DNA from: CAUZWH01 sp965247665
Lineage (GTDB): Bacteria > Pseudomonadota > Alphaproteobacteria > SHVV01
Direction: 5' to 3'
DNA length: 64,000 bases
NCBI GenBank assembly: GCA_965247665.1
Contig: CBDFHH010000005.1
Location: forward strand, 1,364,001 to 1,428,000
In this document: piece by piece, positions 1 through 8,420 of the stretch
Numbering within the stretch: the first letter of the stretch is position 1
Layout: each line of letters opens with the position of its first letter
Position numbers and translations under genes: made by a program
The notes under the pieces: model-generated
Seen by the model: only the letters and a program-made list of their open reading frames with translations
The model's database searches: none
What the model was told of the DNA's origin: nothing

Positions 1-833
1 CCTGGTCCTACGACACCAAGGGCGAACTCCGGGCGGCCGGCAATTCCGAGAACGTGGCCGGCTTCGAGCTCGCCGATTTCAATCTTGCCGAGATCCGCGT
101 CGAACCCTTCGCCAACATGGTGTTCGTCAATCTCGACGCCGAGGCGCCGACCCTCGCGAGCATGGCCGGTGCGCTGGCGGCGGAGTTCGAAACGATCGTG
201 CCGCGTTTCTCCGAGCTCAAACATGTACGTACGGAATTCGCCGATCTCGCCTGCAACTGGAAATTCGCCCACGACCAGATGGAGTGCTACCACTGCCCGG
301 TCATCCACCCGCAGATCATGGGTCAGGAGGATTCCTACCTCGAACTCAGTTTCGAAATGACCGAGTACGAGTATTGGACGCAACACTTCATTGCCGGCAA
401 TCGCGAAGTCATCGAAGCCGACGGCGACAACCTGCCATACGACTTTTCCATCGGCGGCGAGGATATCCTCGACGACGCCTACATCTGGTACCTCTGGCCC
501 AATTGCCGCTGGGTCGCCCACAACGGCGCCAGCAACTGGAAGCTGTTGCACGTGATGCCGACCGGCGTGGAGACCTGTCGTCAGCGAATCGATTACTTCT
601 TCCTCAACGATCCCCCGCAGAAGGGCGATCTCGAGCTGATGGACTATTTCACCAACGTTCTTCAACCCCAGGATTTCGACTCGTTGGAGAAACAGCAGCT
701 CGGCGTCCACTGCCGCGGCTACCGCCAGGGGCGGCTGATGGTCGACAAGGATCGCAGTTGGCGCAGCGAGCATGGTACGCACCATTTCGACAAGCTGCTA
801 TGGGAAGCGTTGAACGGACCGAATTACCCGTAA
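1..833 (+). CDS. Rieske-type aromatic ring-hydroxylating oxygenase, alpha subunit (5' partial)
   Basis: This is the catalytic part of a Rieske non-haem iron oxygenase, cut by the left edge; the reading frame begins at base 3. Family members pass electrons from an N-terminal [2Fe-2S] Rieske centre to a mononuclear iron that activates O2. The first visible residues (WSYDTKGEL) resemble the end of a Rieske domain, so the cluster-binding residues lie outside the window. The iron helix is visible as ECYHCPVIHPQ, with the two His of H-x4-H. The C-terminal START-like fold continues to a TAA at 831-833. No reductase or beta subunit follows. Substrate is unknown; the family also contains demethylases of quaternary amines. 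Confidence 0.9.
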   Translation, partial: WSYDTKGELRAAGNSENVAGFELADFNLAEIRVEPFANMVFVNLDAEAPTLASMAGALAAEFETIVPRFSELKHVRTEFADLACNWKFAHDQMECYHCPVIHPQIMGQEDSYLELSFEMTEYEYWTQHFIAGNREVIEADGDNLPYDFSIGGEDILDDAYIWYLWPNCRWVAHNGASNWKLLHVMPTGVETCRQRIDYFFLNDPPQKGDLELMDYFTNVLQPQDFDSLEKQQLGVHCRGYRQGRLMVDKDRSWRSEHGTHHFDKLLWEALNGPNYP

Positions 834-1078
834 CGACCGTCGAAACCGGGTCCGCGGCGGAGGATGCCGCCGATCACGCCATCGACCGGTCGGAGGCGAC
901 GCGGGCGATGGGGGCGGCAGCGCTCGAGCTGTGGTTGCGGAACATCCGACCGATCGCATCACCGATGTCGCGCTCTCGTAGCTCCCAAGCGACTCGAGCT
1001 TGAGCGACGGAACCGGTCCGAAACCGTAGGGCACGGCCACGCCTCCTGGCGAGCTCGCCTATCGTCGGCGACGGGCGA

Positions 1079-2272
1079 ATGGCTGGCGAACGTCGATTCG
1101 CTGACATAAGCTCGACGGCGACGATGCTGATATCCGAGCCTTCATTCACCATCGGCATCGAAGAGGAGTATCTCCTCGTCGATCGCCAAAGCCGGGATCT
1201 TGCCGTCGATCCACCGGCCGAGCTGATGCAGCTCTTCCAGGAAAAGCTCGCAGGTCGGGTGACGCCGGAGTTCCTGCGTTCGCAAGTCGAGGTCGGTACC
1301 AAGGTCTGCCGGACACCAGGCGAAGCGCGGGCCGAATTGGTCGAGCTGCGAAAAACGATTGCCGAGATCGCGGACCGCTACGCCCTTGCGCCGATCGCGG
1401 CCTCGACCCATCCCTTCGCCGACTGGCGCGTCCAGCAACGCACCGACAAGGATCGCTATGACGATCTGGAGCGCGATCTGCAATCCGCCGCTCGGCGTCT
1501 GCTGATCTGCGGCATGCACATCCATGTCTGCATCGAGGACGAAGACCTGCGCATCGATTTGATGAACCAGGTTAGCTATTTCCTGCCCCACCTGCTGGCC
1601 TTGTCGACGTCGTCGCCGTTTTGGCGGGGCGAAGACACCGGTCTGATGTCGTATCGTTTGACGGTGTTCGACGCGTTGCCGCGAACCGGGCTCCCCGATC
1701 TCTTCGATTCCTACGGCCAGTATGAGAGCTTCGTCGCGCGCCTGGTCAGCGCCGATCTGATCGAGGATGCGTCGAAGATCTGGTGGGACGTGCGCCCGAG
1801 CGCCAAGTTTCCCACCCTCGAGATGCGCACCACCGATATCTGCACCCGTCTCGACGACGCGATAACGATCGCCGCCCTCTATCTGTGCTTCCTGCGAATG
1901 CTGTATCGCTTGCGGCGCGTGAACCAGCGCTGGCGTGTCTATCCTCGGACCTTCATCCTCGAGAATCGATGGCGGGCGCAGCGTTACGGACCGACCGCCA
2001 CGTTGGTCGATTTCGGTATCGGGGAACAAGTGCCCTATGTCGCGCTGCTCGACGAGATCATCGAATTGTTGCGCGAAGACGCCGAAGCCATCGGCTGCGC
2101 GGGGGAACTCGAACACGCCCGTGCGATCATCGAGCGCGGCACCAGTGCGCAAAGCCAGCGCACCGTGTACGCCCGCGCCAGGCAGGCCGGCGCCGACGAC
2201 CGCGAAGCCCTGGTTGCAGTGGTCGACTGGCTGATCGAAGAAACCATGCACGATCTCGAAAAATCGGTTTGA
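1079..2272 (+). CDS. YbdK-family carboxylate-amine ligase (glutamate-cysteine ligase 2 type)
   Basis: The protein belongs to the GCS2/YbdK family, ATP-dependent enzymes that join a carboxylate (usually glutamate) to an amine; YbdK itself has weak glutamate-cysteine ligase activity. Visible family signatures are FTIGIEEEYLLVD near the N-terminus, the GMHIHVCIEDED segment and the SYRLTVFDALPRTG region. At 397 aa it is slightly longer than usual. A second ATG at 1124 (giving MLISEPSFTIG) starts closer to the conserved fold and may be the true start; neither has a strong Shine-Dalgarno. It stands alone, 245 bases after the oxygenase. Family assignment is firm, substrate unknown. Confidence 0.85.
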   Translation: MAGERRFADISSTATMLISEPSFTIGIEEEYLLVDRQSRDLAVDPPAELMQLFQEKLAGRVTPEFLRSQVEVGTKVCRTPGEARAELVELRKTIAEIADRYALAPIAASTHPFADWRVQQRTDKDRYDDLERDLQSAARRLLICGMHIHVCIEDEDLRIDLMNQVSYFLPHLLALSTSSPFWRGEDTGLMSYRLTVFDALPRTGLPDLFDSYGQYESFVARLVSADLIEDASKIWWDVRPSAKFPTLEMRTTDICTRLDDAITIAALYLCFLRMLYRLRRVNQRWRVYPRTFILENRWRAQRYGPTATLVDFGIGEQVPYVALLDEIIELLREDAEAIGCAGELEHARAIIERGTSAQSQRTVYARARQAGADDREALVAVVDWLIEETMHDLEKSV

Positions 2273-2352
2273 TTGGCGCCAACCGGGGGTTGTGGCTTTG
2301 GTTCCCGGATGCGGGGATCGGTGCGCCGTTCGCACACTCCGCCCCGTACGAA

Positions 2353-2851
2353 TCAGCCTGGAACGCCCGTTTTGGCATCGTTCTCGATCCTACCTCGCGA
2401 GCGTCGCGTCGGATGGTCCTCCCAGAATCTCTCCATCGATAGATAGGTTAACGAGGCGCTCCACGCGATCAGGATAAGACCGTTGAGCGCCTCGAGGCCG
2501 GTTAGCGGACGTAGGACACTGGCCGGCCGGCCGTCGCCGAGGCCCGGCGAGGTGTAGCTGACCGCGGAGAGATAGACATACTCCGCGAAGGTGCCGGAAA
2601 ACGTGCCGCCGAAGCCGCCGAGGCCGGTGCCGTGGAGAACCCAGTAGCCGGCCGCGGTAGAGCCATATTTCGACAATGTGGGCCACGAAGGCGGCGACGA
2701 TGACGATGATACGGTGACGCGGCCGTATCGCCAGGCGCGGTAGCGAGTTCGAGGCCGGGTGCAGGATCTCGTAGTGAATCAGAATGGTGAAAACAACCAG
2801 CGGGATGCCGGCGGGGACTTCGATGAACGTCGTTTGTGGTCTCCCGAAAAC
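2353..2851 (-). pseudogene. Frameshifted two-TM potassium-channel-like protein
   Basis: Read on the minus strand, bases 2851-2665 encode a hydrophobic N-terminal part (IPLVVFTILIHYEILHPASN, then IIVIVAAFVAHIVEIWLY). After about 2660 the match continues in another frame with GTFSGTFAEYVYLSAVSYTS and LEALNGLILIAWSASLTYL. Together they match the short ion-channel family in which a selectivity-filter-like loop lies between two TM helices. The two halves abut but need a frame change, and no ATG/GTG start is found at the 5' end. It is therefore a decayed gene or carries an assembly indel. The filter region reads TSPGLGD where TSLGLGD is usual (from memory). Confidence 0.6.
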
Positions 2852-2893
2852 GCCCTAAGGTGCCGGCCCTGGTCTCGGTTATGGAGCACGCGG

Positions 2894-3103
2894 ATGGCTG
2901 GCGAGAAAATCGACGTTACGTTCAGCATAAACCCCGACATGGAGAAAATGCTCGTGGAGGCGGTCGAAAAATACCAACTGCCCGATACTTCGAAAGCGCT
3001 GCGCGTGGTGCTCGACTACGTAATGCAGGATGGCGATTGGGAGGAGATATTCACCAGGATTCGCTGCAAGCGCTGCATGGGCGGGCCGCTCGGTCGGTTT
3101 TAG
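2894..3103 (+). CDS. Small hypothetical protein (69 aa)
   Basis: A 69-residue protein starting MAGEKIDVTFSINPDMEKML. The centre (LPDTSKALRVVLDYVMQDGDW) has the look of a ribbon-helix-helix-like or short helical regulator, and the tail carries a CKRC pair (RCKRCMGGP). ATG at 2894 is chosen because the conserved-looking part begins there; the frame is open further upstream. It lies alone between the broken channel gene and livF. I do not recognise a function. Short alphaproteobacterial proteins of this kind, with the same central region and a C-terminal Cys pair, seem familiar, which supports it being real. Confidence 0.55.
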   Translation: MAGEKIDVTFSINPDMEKMLVEAVEKYQLPDTSKALRVVLDYVMQDGDWEEIFTRIRCKRCMGGPLGRF

Positions 3104-3338
3104 GGCCGGGATCGACGGCGACGTCATGCGCGAGAACGACAACGGCGGAGTCCGGGGCGGCGTTTCCCCGATCGGCTTGAAGATCCGGTCGGAATCTGGC
3201 TGATCGAAGAAGGCGGGGAGTTCGCCGGCGTCGCCGAAGTCGTGCGCGGCCCGTGCGAAGGGCTTCGTCGCTTCAAGCCTGCCGATGTGGCGGCTTAAAC
3301 CTCACCGGGAAAATGACGAGAATCGAAACGCCGATGAA

Positions 3339-4055
3339 TCAAAGCCCGAGATAGGCCTCCTTGACCTTGGGGTCTTCCTTTAGTTCCGGGGCTGCGCCCT
3401 GCATCTGCAACTCGCCGTTCTCGATGACGTAGGCGTAGTCCGCGAACTCGAGCGTGGCGCGCACATCCTGCTCGACGATAAAGACGGTAACGCCGTTGCG
3501 CCGAACCTCCTGGATCTTCTCGAAGACCTGCGCGACCAGTTGCGGTGCCAGACCCAGACTGGGTTCGTCGAGCAGCAGCAGCCGCGGCTCCGACATGAGC
3601 CCGCGGGCGATCGCCAGCATTTGCTGCTCGCCGCCGGACAGCGTCTGACCCGGTTGTCCACGGCGCTCGTTGAGTTGCGGAAAGAAGTCGAGCATCTGGC
3701 GCGCCAGTTCGCTCTGCTTGCCCCGCACCCGTTCGATAAAGGCGCCGACCTTGAGGTTCTCCTCGACCGTGAACTCGGGGAAGATCAGACGGCCCTCCGG
3801 GATCAGCGAGATGCCGCGATTGACGCGTTCGCTGGGAGGGAGGTGGCCGATGCTGTTGTCGTCGAACATCAGATCGCCGGCCGTCGCCGTAATGATGCCG
3901 GATATGACGCGCATCAGCGTGGTTTTGCCGGCGCCGTTGGCGCCGAGCAAAGCCGTGATCGAACCTTCGGCGACGCTCAGAGTCAGGTCCTTGAGAACCT
4001 TAATCTGGCCATAGCCGGCGGAGATGCCCTGTACCTCGAGCAGCGCGTTAGTCAT
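3339..4055 (-). CDS. livF: Branched-chain amino acid-type ABC transporter ATPase LivF
   Basis: ATP-binding subunit of a LivHMGF-type importer (238 aa, normal for LivF). Walker A is GANGAGKTT, the signature is LSGGEQQMLAIARGL and Walker B is LLLLDEPSLGL. It acts at the inner face of the cytoplasmic membrane with LivG. It is the last gene of a four-gene minus-strand operon livH-livM-livG-livF, and its ATG overlaps the end of livG by eight bases, which indicates translational coupling. LivF-type transporters also carry urea, amides, aromatic acids and other compounds, so the substrate is not fixed by the name. Confidence 0.93.
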   Translation of the reverse strand: MTNALLEVQGISAGYGQIKVLKDLTLSVAEGSITALLGANGAGKTTLMRVISGIITATAGDLMFDDNSIGHLPPSERVNRGISLIPEGRLIFPEFTVEENLKVGAFIERVRGKQSELARQMLDFFPQLNERRGQPGQTLSGGEQQMLAIARGLMSEPRLLLLDEPSLGLAPQLVAQVFEKIQEVRRNGVTVFIVEQDVRATLEFADYAYVIENGELQMQGAAPELKEDPKVKEAYLGL

Positions 4056-4782
4056 GCCGCGACGTCCCGAGATAGGCTTCGATCACCGCTGGGTCGCCGC
4101 TGACCTGCTCGGGCGTGCCTTCCGCGATCTTCTCTCCGTGGTGGAGCACCACGATTCGCTCGCACAGCTGCATGACCGCGCGCAGCACGTGCTCGACCAT
4201 GATCACGGTAAGTTTGTACTTGTCCTGAAGGTCGCGAATCATCTGCACCGCCTCGTTGACTTCCGAGGGGGTCAGGCCGGCCAGCACTTCGTCCAGCATG
4301 AGCAGCTTGGGCTCGGTCGCCAGCGCACGGGCGACTTCGAGTCGCTTGCGCCCGACCAGGGTGAGCTCGCTGGCGAAATCGCCGGCGCGGCCGCTCAAGC
4401 CCACATCGTCGAGGATCTTTCGGGCGCGCTCTTCGGCCTGCTCCATCGAGCGTTCTTGGCGGGCGCCGAACATCGCGCCGATGGTGAGATTCTCGACCAC
4501 GGACAGATCGCCGAACGGTCGCACGATCTGAAAGGTGCGGGCGATTCCAAGACGGCTGATCCGATCGGGCCGGCGCCCGTCGATGCGTGTACCGTTGAAG
4601 GTGATCGTACCGTTGGTCGGCTTTTGGTTGCCGGCGATCACCGCAAACAGCGTTGTCTTCCCGGCGCCGTTGGCACCGATCAGCCCGACCCGCTCGCCCT
4701 CATCGACCGACATGTCGACGCCGCGCACGGCGACGACGCCGCCGAAGCGTTTTTCGAGGTTCTCGATGTTGAGCAGGGCCAA
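4048..4782 (-). CDS. livG: Branched-chain amino acid-type ABC transporter ATPase LivG
   Basis: Second ATPase of the importer (244 aa). Walker A is GANGAGKTT, Walker B is LLMLDEVLAGL and the switch His lies in VIMVEHVLRAVM. The ABC signature is replaced by ELTLVGRKRLEVARAL, a divergence common in LivG proteins. The C-terminal EGTPEQVSGDPAVIEAYLG tail is typical of the LivG branch. It lies three bases downstream of livM and overlaps livF. It forms a heterodimer with LivF in this family. Confidence 0.93.
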   Translation of the reverse strand: MALLNIENLEKRFGGVVAVRGVDMSVDEGERVGLIGANGAGKTTLFAVIAGNQKPTNGTITFNGTRIDGRRPDRISRLGIARTFQIVRPFGDLSVVENLTIGAMFGARQERSMEQAEERARKILDDVGLSGRAGDFASELTLVGRKRLEVARALATEPKLLMLDEVLAGLTPSEVNEAVQMIRDLQDKYKLTVIMVEHVLRAVMQLCERIVVLHHGEKIAEGTPEQVSGDPAVIEAYLGTSRHD

Positions 4783-4785
4783 AAG

Positions 4786-5730
4786 CTACGCTTCCCGGCC
4801 CTCGGCGCTTTTGCCGACGCGGCGCCGCGCAGCATTCAGCCGACCCCAGATCCCATCCGGTGCCGCCAGGACGAAGACCACCAACAGCAGCCCGACGATA
4901 ATCGCGTAGAGCGACGGGAGGTTGGCCCACAGGAATTGCGACAGCAGCGCCAGGAAGGCGACGCCGAACAACGTGCCGCGGGCGTCGTCGCTGCCGCCCA
5001 TGACCGCCATGGCGATCATCGTCAACGAAACCCGCGGATCGAAAACGTTGGGCGGTTCGAAAAACGCGCCGCGAATGACGAACAACGCGCCGACCATCCC
5101 GGGGATGATTGCCGAGAGCACGAACGCCAACATCTTGTAGCGCGCGACCGGGACTCCCAACGTCTCTGCGGCATCCTCGTCTTCGCGGATCGCGCGAAGC
5201 CCGGCGCCGAAACGCGATTGGCGCACCCAGAAGGCGAGCATGAACGCAGCGATCGCGAGCGCCCCCATCGAGTAGTATAGGGTGGTCGTCGACGGGCCGC
5301 CCAGCAACATGCGTCCGGACATCGACAAACCCGCCTCGATATTGATGACGACGAATTTCACCAGCTCCGCGACGCCGAAGGTCAGGATCACGAAATAGGG
5401 ACCGCGCACGCGCAGGCAGGGATAGCCGACCATCAGCGCGAGGATGCCGGCGCCCAGGCCGGCCAGCAGAACGCAACCCCACCATGGCAGCACCAGCCAG
5501 GTCACCGCGACGATGTATGCGCCGAGGCCGAAGAACACGACGTGACCGAAGGAGAAATAGCCCGTCATCCCCGACAGGATGACCCAGCTCAAAGCCAAGG
5601 CAGCCCATCGCATGGTGTCGAAGCCGACGCCGATTTCGTAGCTGCTGGCAAAGGTCGGCCATATCACGATCAGCGCGAACAGGGCGACCAGCACGACCGC
5701 CGAGATTTGGTCCATTCCCCGGATCTTCAC
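4786..5730 (-). CDS. livM: Branched-chain amino acid-type ABC transporter permease LivM
   Basis: Polytopic inner-membrane permease of 314 aa with about nine hydrophobic segments. The family signature is seen in GHVVFFGLGAYIVA and in the cytoplasmic coupling loop RFGAGLRAIREDEDAAETLGV, which docks on LivG. The C-terminus ends in a basic RLNAARRRVGKSAEGREA tail. The start ATG overlaps the end of livH by four bases, so the two permeases are probably translated together. Confidence 0.92.
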   Translation of the reverse strand: MKIRGMDQISAVVLVALFALIVIWPTFASSYEIGVGFDTMRWAALALSWVILSGMTGYFSFGHVVFFGLGAYIVAVTWLVLPWWGCVLLAGLGAGILALMVGYPCLRVRGPYFVILTFGVAELVKFVVINIEAGLSMSGRMLLGGPSTTTLYYSMGALAIAAFMLAFWVRQSRFGAGLRAIREDEDAAETLGVPVARYKMLAFVLSAIIPGMVGALFVIRGAFFEPPNVFDPRVSLTMIAMAVMGGSDDARGTLFGVAFLALLSQFLWANLPSLYAIIVGLLLVVFVLAAPDGIWGRLNAARRRVGKSAEGREA

Positions 5731-6644
5731 CGCGCCACCACCCTTCGACCGCCGAACAGACCCTGGGGTCGGAACAGCAGGATGAGGATTAAAACACCGT
5801 AGATCAGAATCGATCGGAAGTTGGGCCCGGTGAGGGCGATCCCGAAGGTTTCCAGCACGCCGAGCAGCATGCCCGCCGCCAGGCTGCCGGTCAGGTTTCC
5901 CAAGCCGCCGAGGATGATGATCACAAAAGCCGCGATCGTGTAGGGGAAGCCCATGAACGGCAGGATCTGCTCGTACATGCTGATCAGGCCGCCGGCCACC
6001 GCCGCGAGCGCGAAGCCGAGGCAGAAGCTGAAGAGGAAGATGCGCTGAATGTTAATGCCGACGATTGCCGACGCCGTGCGCTCCTGGATCAAGGCTCGCA
6101 GGGCCAGCCCGATCATGGTGAAGCGGAAGAAGAGGGTGATACCGATGACGAGGACCAGCGCGATGACGAGCGCCGCCAAGCGGTTGGCGGTAATCGCCGC
6201 ATTGCCGATCTGCAGCACCTGATCGAGGTATTGGTAGCCGCGCGGGTTCGTGGTGTTGATCGCCGCCGAGCCGTTGCGCAGGATTTCCGCGAGCCCGAAG
6301 AAAATCAGCAGCGAGTTGGCTTCGGCTTGGTCGCGCAGGCGTGCGCTGCGCATCACCGGCTTAACCAGGTACTCGAAGGTTCCCACTGCCAGGATCACGG
6401 CGGCGAGAATCGACAGCGGCAGCGACAGGAAGGGGCTGATTCCGGCCACCGTAAACATCCAGAAAGCAATGTATGCGCCGATCATCGCCAAGTCGCCATG
6501 GGCGATGTTCAGCATGCGCATCGTGCCGTAGATGAGGTTGAGGCCGACCGCAACGAGGGCATAGATCGAGCCCGTTGACAGCGCCGCGATCAGAAGTTGT
6601 CCGCTAAACAGAACTTCGAGGTCCATCGCCCCGTCCGTCTCCAA
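5727..6644 (-). CDS. livH: Branched-chain amino acid-type ABC transporter permease LivH
   Basis: First gene of the transporter operon, a 305-aa inner-membrane permease. NLIYGTMRMLNIAHGDLAMIGAY is the characteristic LivH N-terminal motif, and TASAIVGINIQRIFLFSF lies in the coupling loop. A second ATG at 6626 (MDLEVLFSGQLL) is closer to the usual LivH start, so the first six residues may not be translated. No gene for a periplasmic binding protein is found next to the operon, so the importer must use one encoded elsewhere. A 25-bp direct repeat lies just upstream at 6649-6698. Confidence 0.92.
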   Translation of the reverse strand: METDGAMDLEVLFSGQLLIAALSTGSIYALVAVGLNLIYGTMRMLNIAHGDLAMIGAYIAFWMFTVAGISPFLSLPLSILAAVILAVGTFEYLVKPVMRSARLRDQAEANSLLIFFGLAEILRNGSAAINTTNPRGYQYLDQVLQIGNAAITANRLAALVIALVLVIGITLFFRFTMIGLALRALIQERTASAIVGINIQRIFLFSFCLGFALAAVAGGLISMYEQILPFMGFPYTIAAFVIIILGGLGNLTGSLAAGMLLGVLETFGIALTGPNFRSILIYGVLILILLFRPQGLFGGRRVVAR

Positions 6645-6648
6645 ACCT

Positions 6649-6698
6649 CACCTGTCGCGATCCCGCGCCTCAGCACCTGTCGCGATCGCGCGCTTCAG
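6649..6698. repeat. Tandem 25-bp direct repeat upstream of livH
   Basis: Two adjacent 25-base copies, 6649-6673 and 6674-6698, differ at only two positions; each begins CACCTGTCGCGATC and ends TCAG. They sit directly before the livH start in the divergence-free gap between livH and the alpha/beta hydrolase, where a promoter or operator would be expected. The repeat is seen directly; a regulatory role is inference. Confidence 0.6.
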
Positions 6699-6850
6699 CG
6701 GCGAACGCGTTCTGCAGGTGTCACCGACCGCGGTCGTTCGGTGATTTCCTCCCCGATCGACTTGCTATTGGCCGACACGCGCGCGGTTGCCGGCGCGAAA
6801 AGCGGCGGAACATTGCCGTTGCGCCCACACCCTGTCAAGTTGCGCGCCGT

Positions 6851-7732
6851 TCAGACCGCAATTCCCATCTGCTCGAACACGAGCTTCTGCATCAGGCTGC
6901 CGGCCTCGCCGATCGATTCCGTTACGGAAAAATGATGCGTGCCCGGCACCTCGTGGTATTCGCAGGCGAGCCCGCGCGATCTACAGAGCTCGTAATAGTC
7001 CTTCGACATCTGGCGCCAGCCCGTGGGTTCGTCGGCGCCGACGACGACGATCAACGGAGTCGATGTCCGGGGCGGGTTGAGCATGGGGTTATTGGCGCGT
7101 GCGAGTTCGGGCGTGAGCCGGATTTCCTCGTTGGGCGTTACGTGGAGCACGGGATCGGTGTCCATAACGCCGGTGATGGCGACCGCGCCCCTGATGAAGT
7201 CCGCAGGAATACCGTCTTCGCCGCTCCAATCGTGCGCCAGCACCATGGCTACCAGGTGGCCGCCGGCGGAAGAGCCGGAGATGTAGAAGCGGTCGGGATT
7301 GCCGCCATAGTCGGCGATGTTGCGATAGGTCCAGGCGACGCCCTGGCGCGCCTGCCGCACGATATCCGTGAGCGTCACACTGGGACAGAGGTCGTAATCG
7401 AGCAGCACCGCGGTCACGCCTTTGGCGTGGAAATGTTCGGCAAGCAGGCTGATATCGTCTTTCGAGACCGCGCGCCAATAGCCGCCATGGATGTAGAGAT
7501 TGACCGGCGCGTTCGGCGCGGCGGCGGGAAAGATATCGACCGCCTGCCGCTCGCTGTCGCCATAGGCGAGGTTACGGTGACTCTTGAATGTCCTACGGGT
7601 TTCGGCGCTTTTCGCCGAGCGCTCGGCAATCAAGGCGTCGACGTCGGGGAGCACCGTACGAGGGTTGAAGTGGGACTCCATTTCGTCGGCGCGGAACTGT
7701 TTGTAGACGTAGTTGCCGGCCGGTGCGCTCAT
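6851..7732 (-). CDS. Alpha/beta hydrolase, kynurenine-formamidase-like
   Basis: A 293-aa alpha/beta hydrolase. The oxyanion-hole motif HGGYW begins at H82, the nucleophile elbow is GSSAGG (Ser155), the acid is likely the Asp in VVVGADEP, and the His is in GTHHFSV near the end. The HGGYW form is typical of the arylformamidase/kynurenine-formamidase-like esterases, which hydrolyse N-formyl or ester bonds in the cytoplasm. The start at 7732 is preferred over an upstream in-frame ATG because GGGAGGAAAGC precedes it. It is transcribed away from the RidA gene at 7890, so the two may share a control region. Exact substrate unknown. Confidence 0.87.
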   Translation of the reverse strand: MSAPAGNYVYKQFRADEMESHFNPRTVLPDVDALIAERSAKSAETRRTFKSHRNLAYGDSERQAVDIFPAAAPNAPVNLYIHGGYWRAVSKDDISLLAEHFHAKGVTAVLLDYDLCPSVTLTDIVRQARQGVAWTYRNIADYGGNPDRFYISGSSAGGHLVAMVLAHDWSGEDGIPADFIRGAVAITGVMDTDPVLHVTPNEEIRLTPELARANNPMLNPPRTSTPLIVVVGADEPTGWRQMSKDYYELCRSRGLACEYHEVPGTHHFSVTESIGEAGSLMQKLVFEQMGIAV

Positions 7733-7889
7733 GCTTTCCTCCCTCGAACTGTTGCATCGCGATGTCGGCCCATTGTGGGGAGGTGGCAACGATTGGGCAA
7801 GGCAGGCCGCGTTGACGGGTGCGCGGCGGCCCGGCTAGGGTCGGCCGTCGACCGGGTGCCTCGGGCCCGGTCCGAGGGGGAGGAAAGAT

Positions 7890-8348
7890 ATGGCTAAAGC
7901 GGCACAGAAAAAGCCGGCAAAGCGTACACCGTCGAAGCGGCCGGCACCGATCAACAAGAGCGGTCGGCGCGTGGTCAGCCCGAAAATCGCCGAGCCGGGA
8001 CCCGGCTCCTACTCGATGTGCAAGCGGGTCGGCAATCACGTTTACATCTCCGGTCAGATCGCCACCGATAACAACGGCAAGGTGGTCGGCGAGGGCAACG
8101 CCTACAAGCAGGCGCAGGCGATCTTTCGCAAGATCAAGCTGCTGATGGAGGCGGCCGGCGGCACGGTCGACGACGTCGTCAAGGTGGTGATGTACACGAC
8201 CGACATGCGCTATCAGCCGGACATCTGGAAAGCCCGCCGCGAGACTTTCAGCGGCGACTTCCCGACATCGACCCTGATCTGCATTGCGGCCCTGTTCAGC
8301 CCGTCGCTGCTGGTCGAGATCGAGGCGGTCGGATATATTGACGATTAG
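7890..8348 (+). CDS. RidA/YjgF/RutC family protein
   Basis: A 152-aa member of the RidA (YjgF/YER057c/UK114) family, which forms trimers and hydrolyses reactive enamines and imines or assists catabolic pathways (RutC in pyrimidine breakdown). The core reads VGNHVYISGQIATDNNGKVV, then AAGGTVDDVVKVVMYTTDM. The Arg expected in the archetypal IRVFL motif is not obvious, pointing to a non-canonical subgroup. The N-terminus carries a Lys/Pro/Arg-rich extension of about 25 residues. A strong Shine-Dalgarno (GGGGGAGGAAAG) precedes the ATG. It heads a run of amidohydrolase genes on the same strand, which suggests a shared pathway. A paralogue sits at 43469. Confidence 0.88.
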   Translation: MAKAAQKKPAKRTPSKRPAPINKSGRRVVSPKIAEPGPGSYSMCKRVGNHVYISGQIATDNNGKVVGEGNAYKQAQAIFRKIKLLMEAAGGTVDDVVKVVMYTTDMRYQPDIWKARRETFSGDFPTSTLICIAALFSPSLLVEIEAVGYIDD

Positions 8349-8353
8349 AACCC

Positions 8354-8375
8354 CAGCGGCGGAAAACCGCCACTG
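8354..8375. other. Intercistronic hairpin after ridA-like gene
   Basis: GGCGG at 8358-8362 pairs with CCGCC at 8367-8371 across an AAAA loop, and CAG/CTG outside extends the stem past a single mismatch. It starts six bases after the RidA stop codon. No T-run follows, so it is more likely an mRNA-stabilising or processing hairpin than a terminator. Confidence 0.4.
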
Positions 8376-8420
8376 AGGAGGGGTCGCGCGGTCTTGGCGC
8401 GCAGTTCGGGGACAGGGAAC

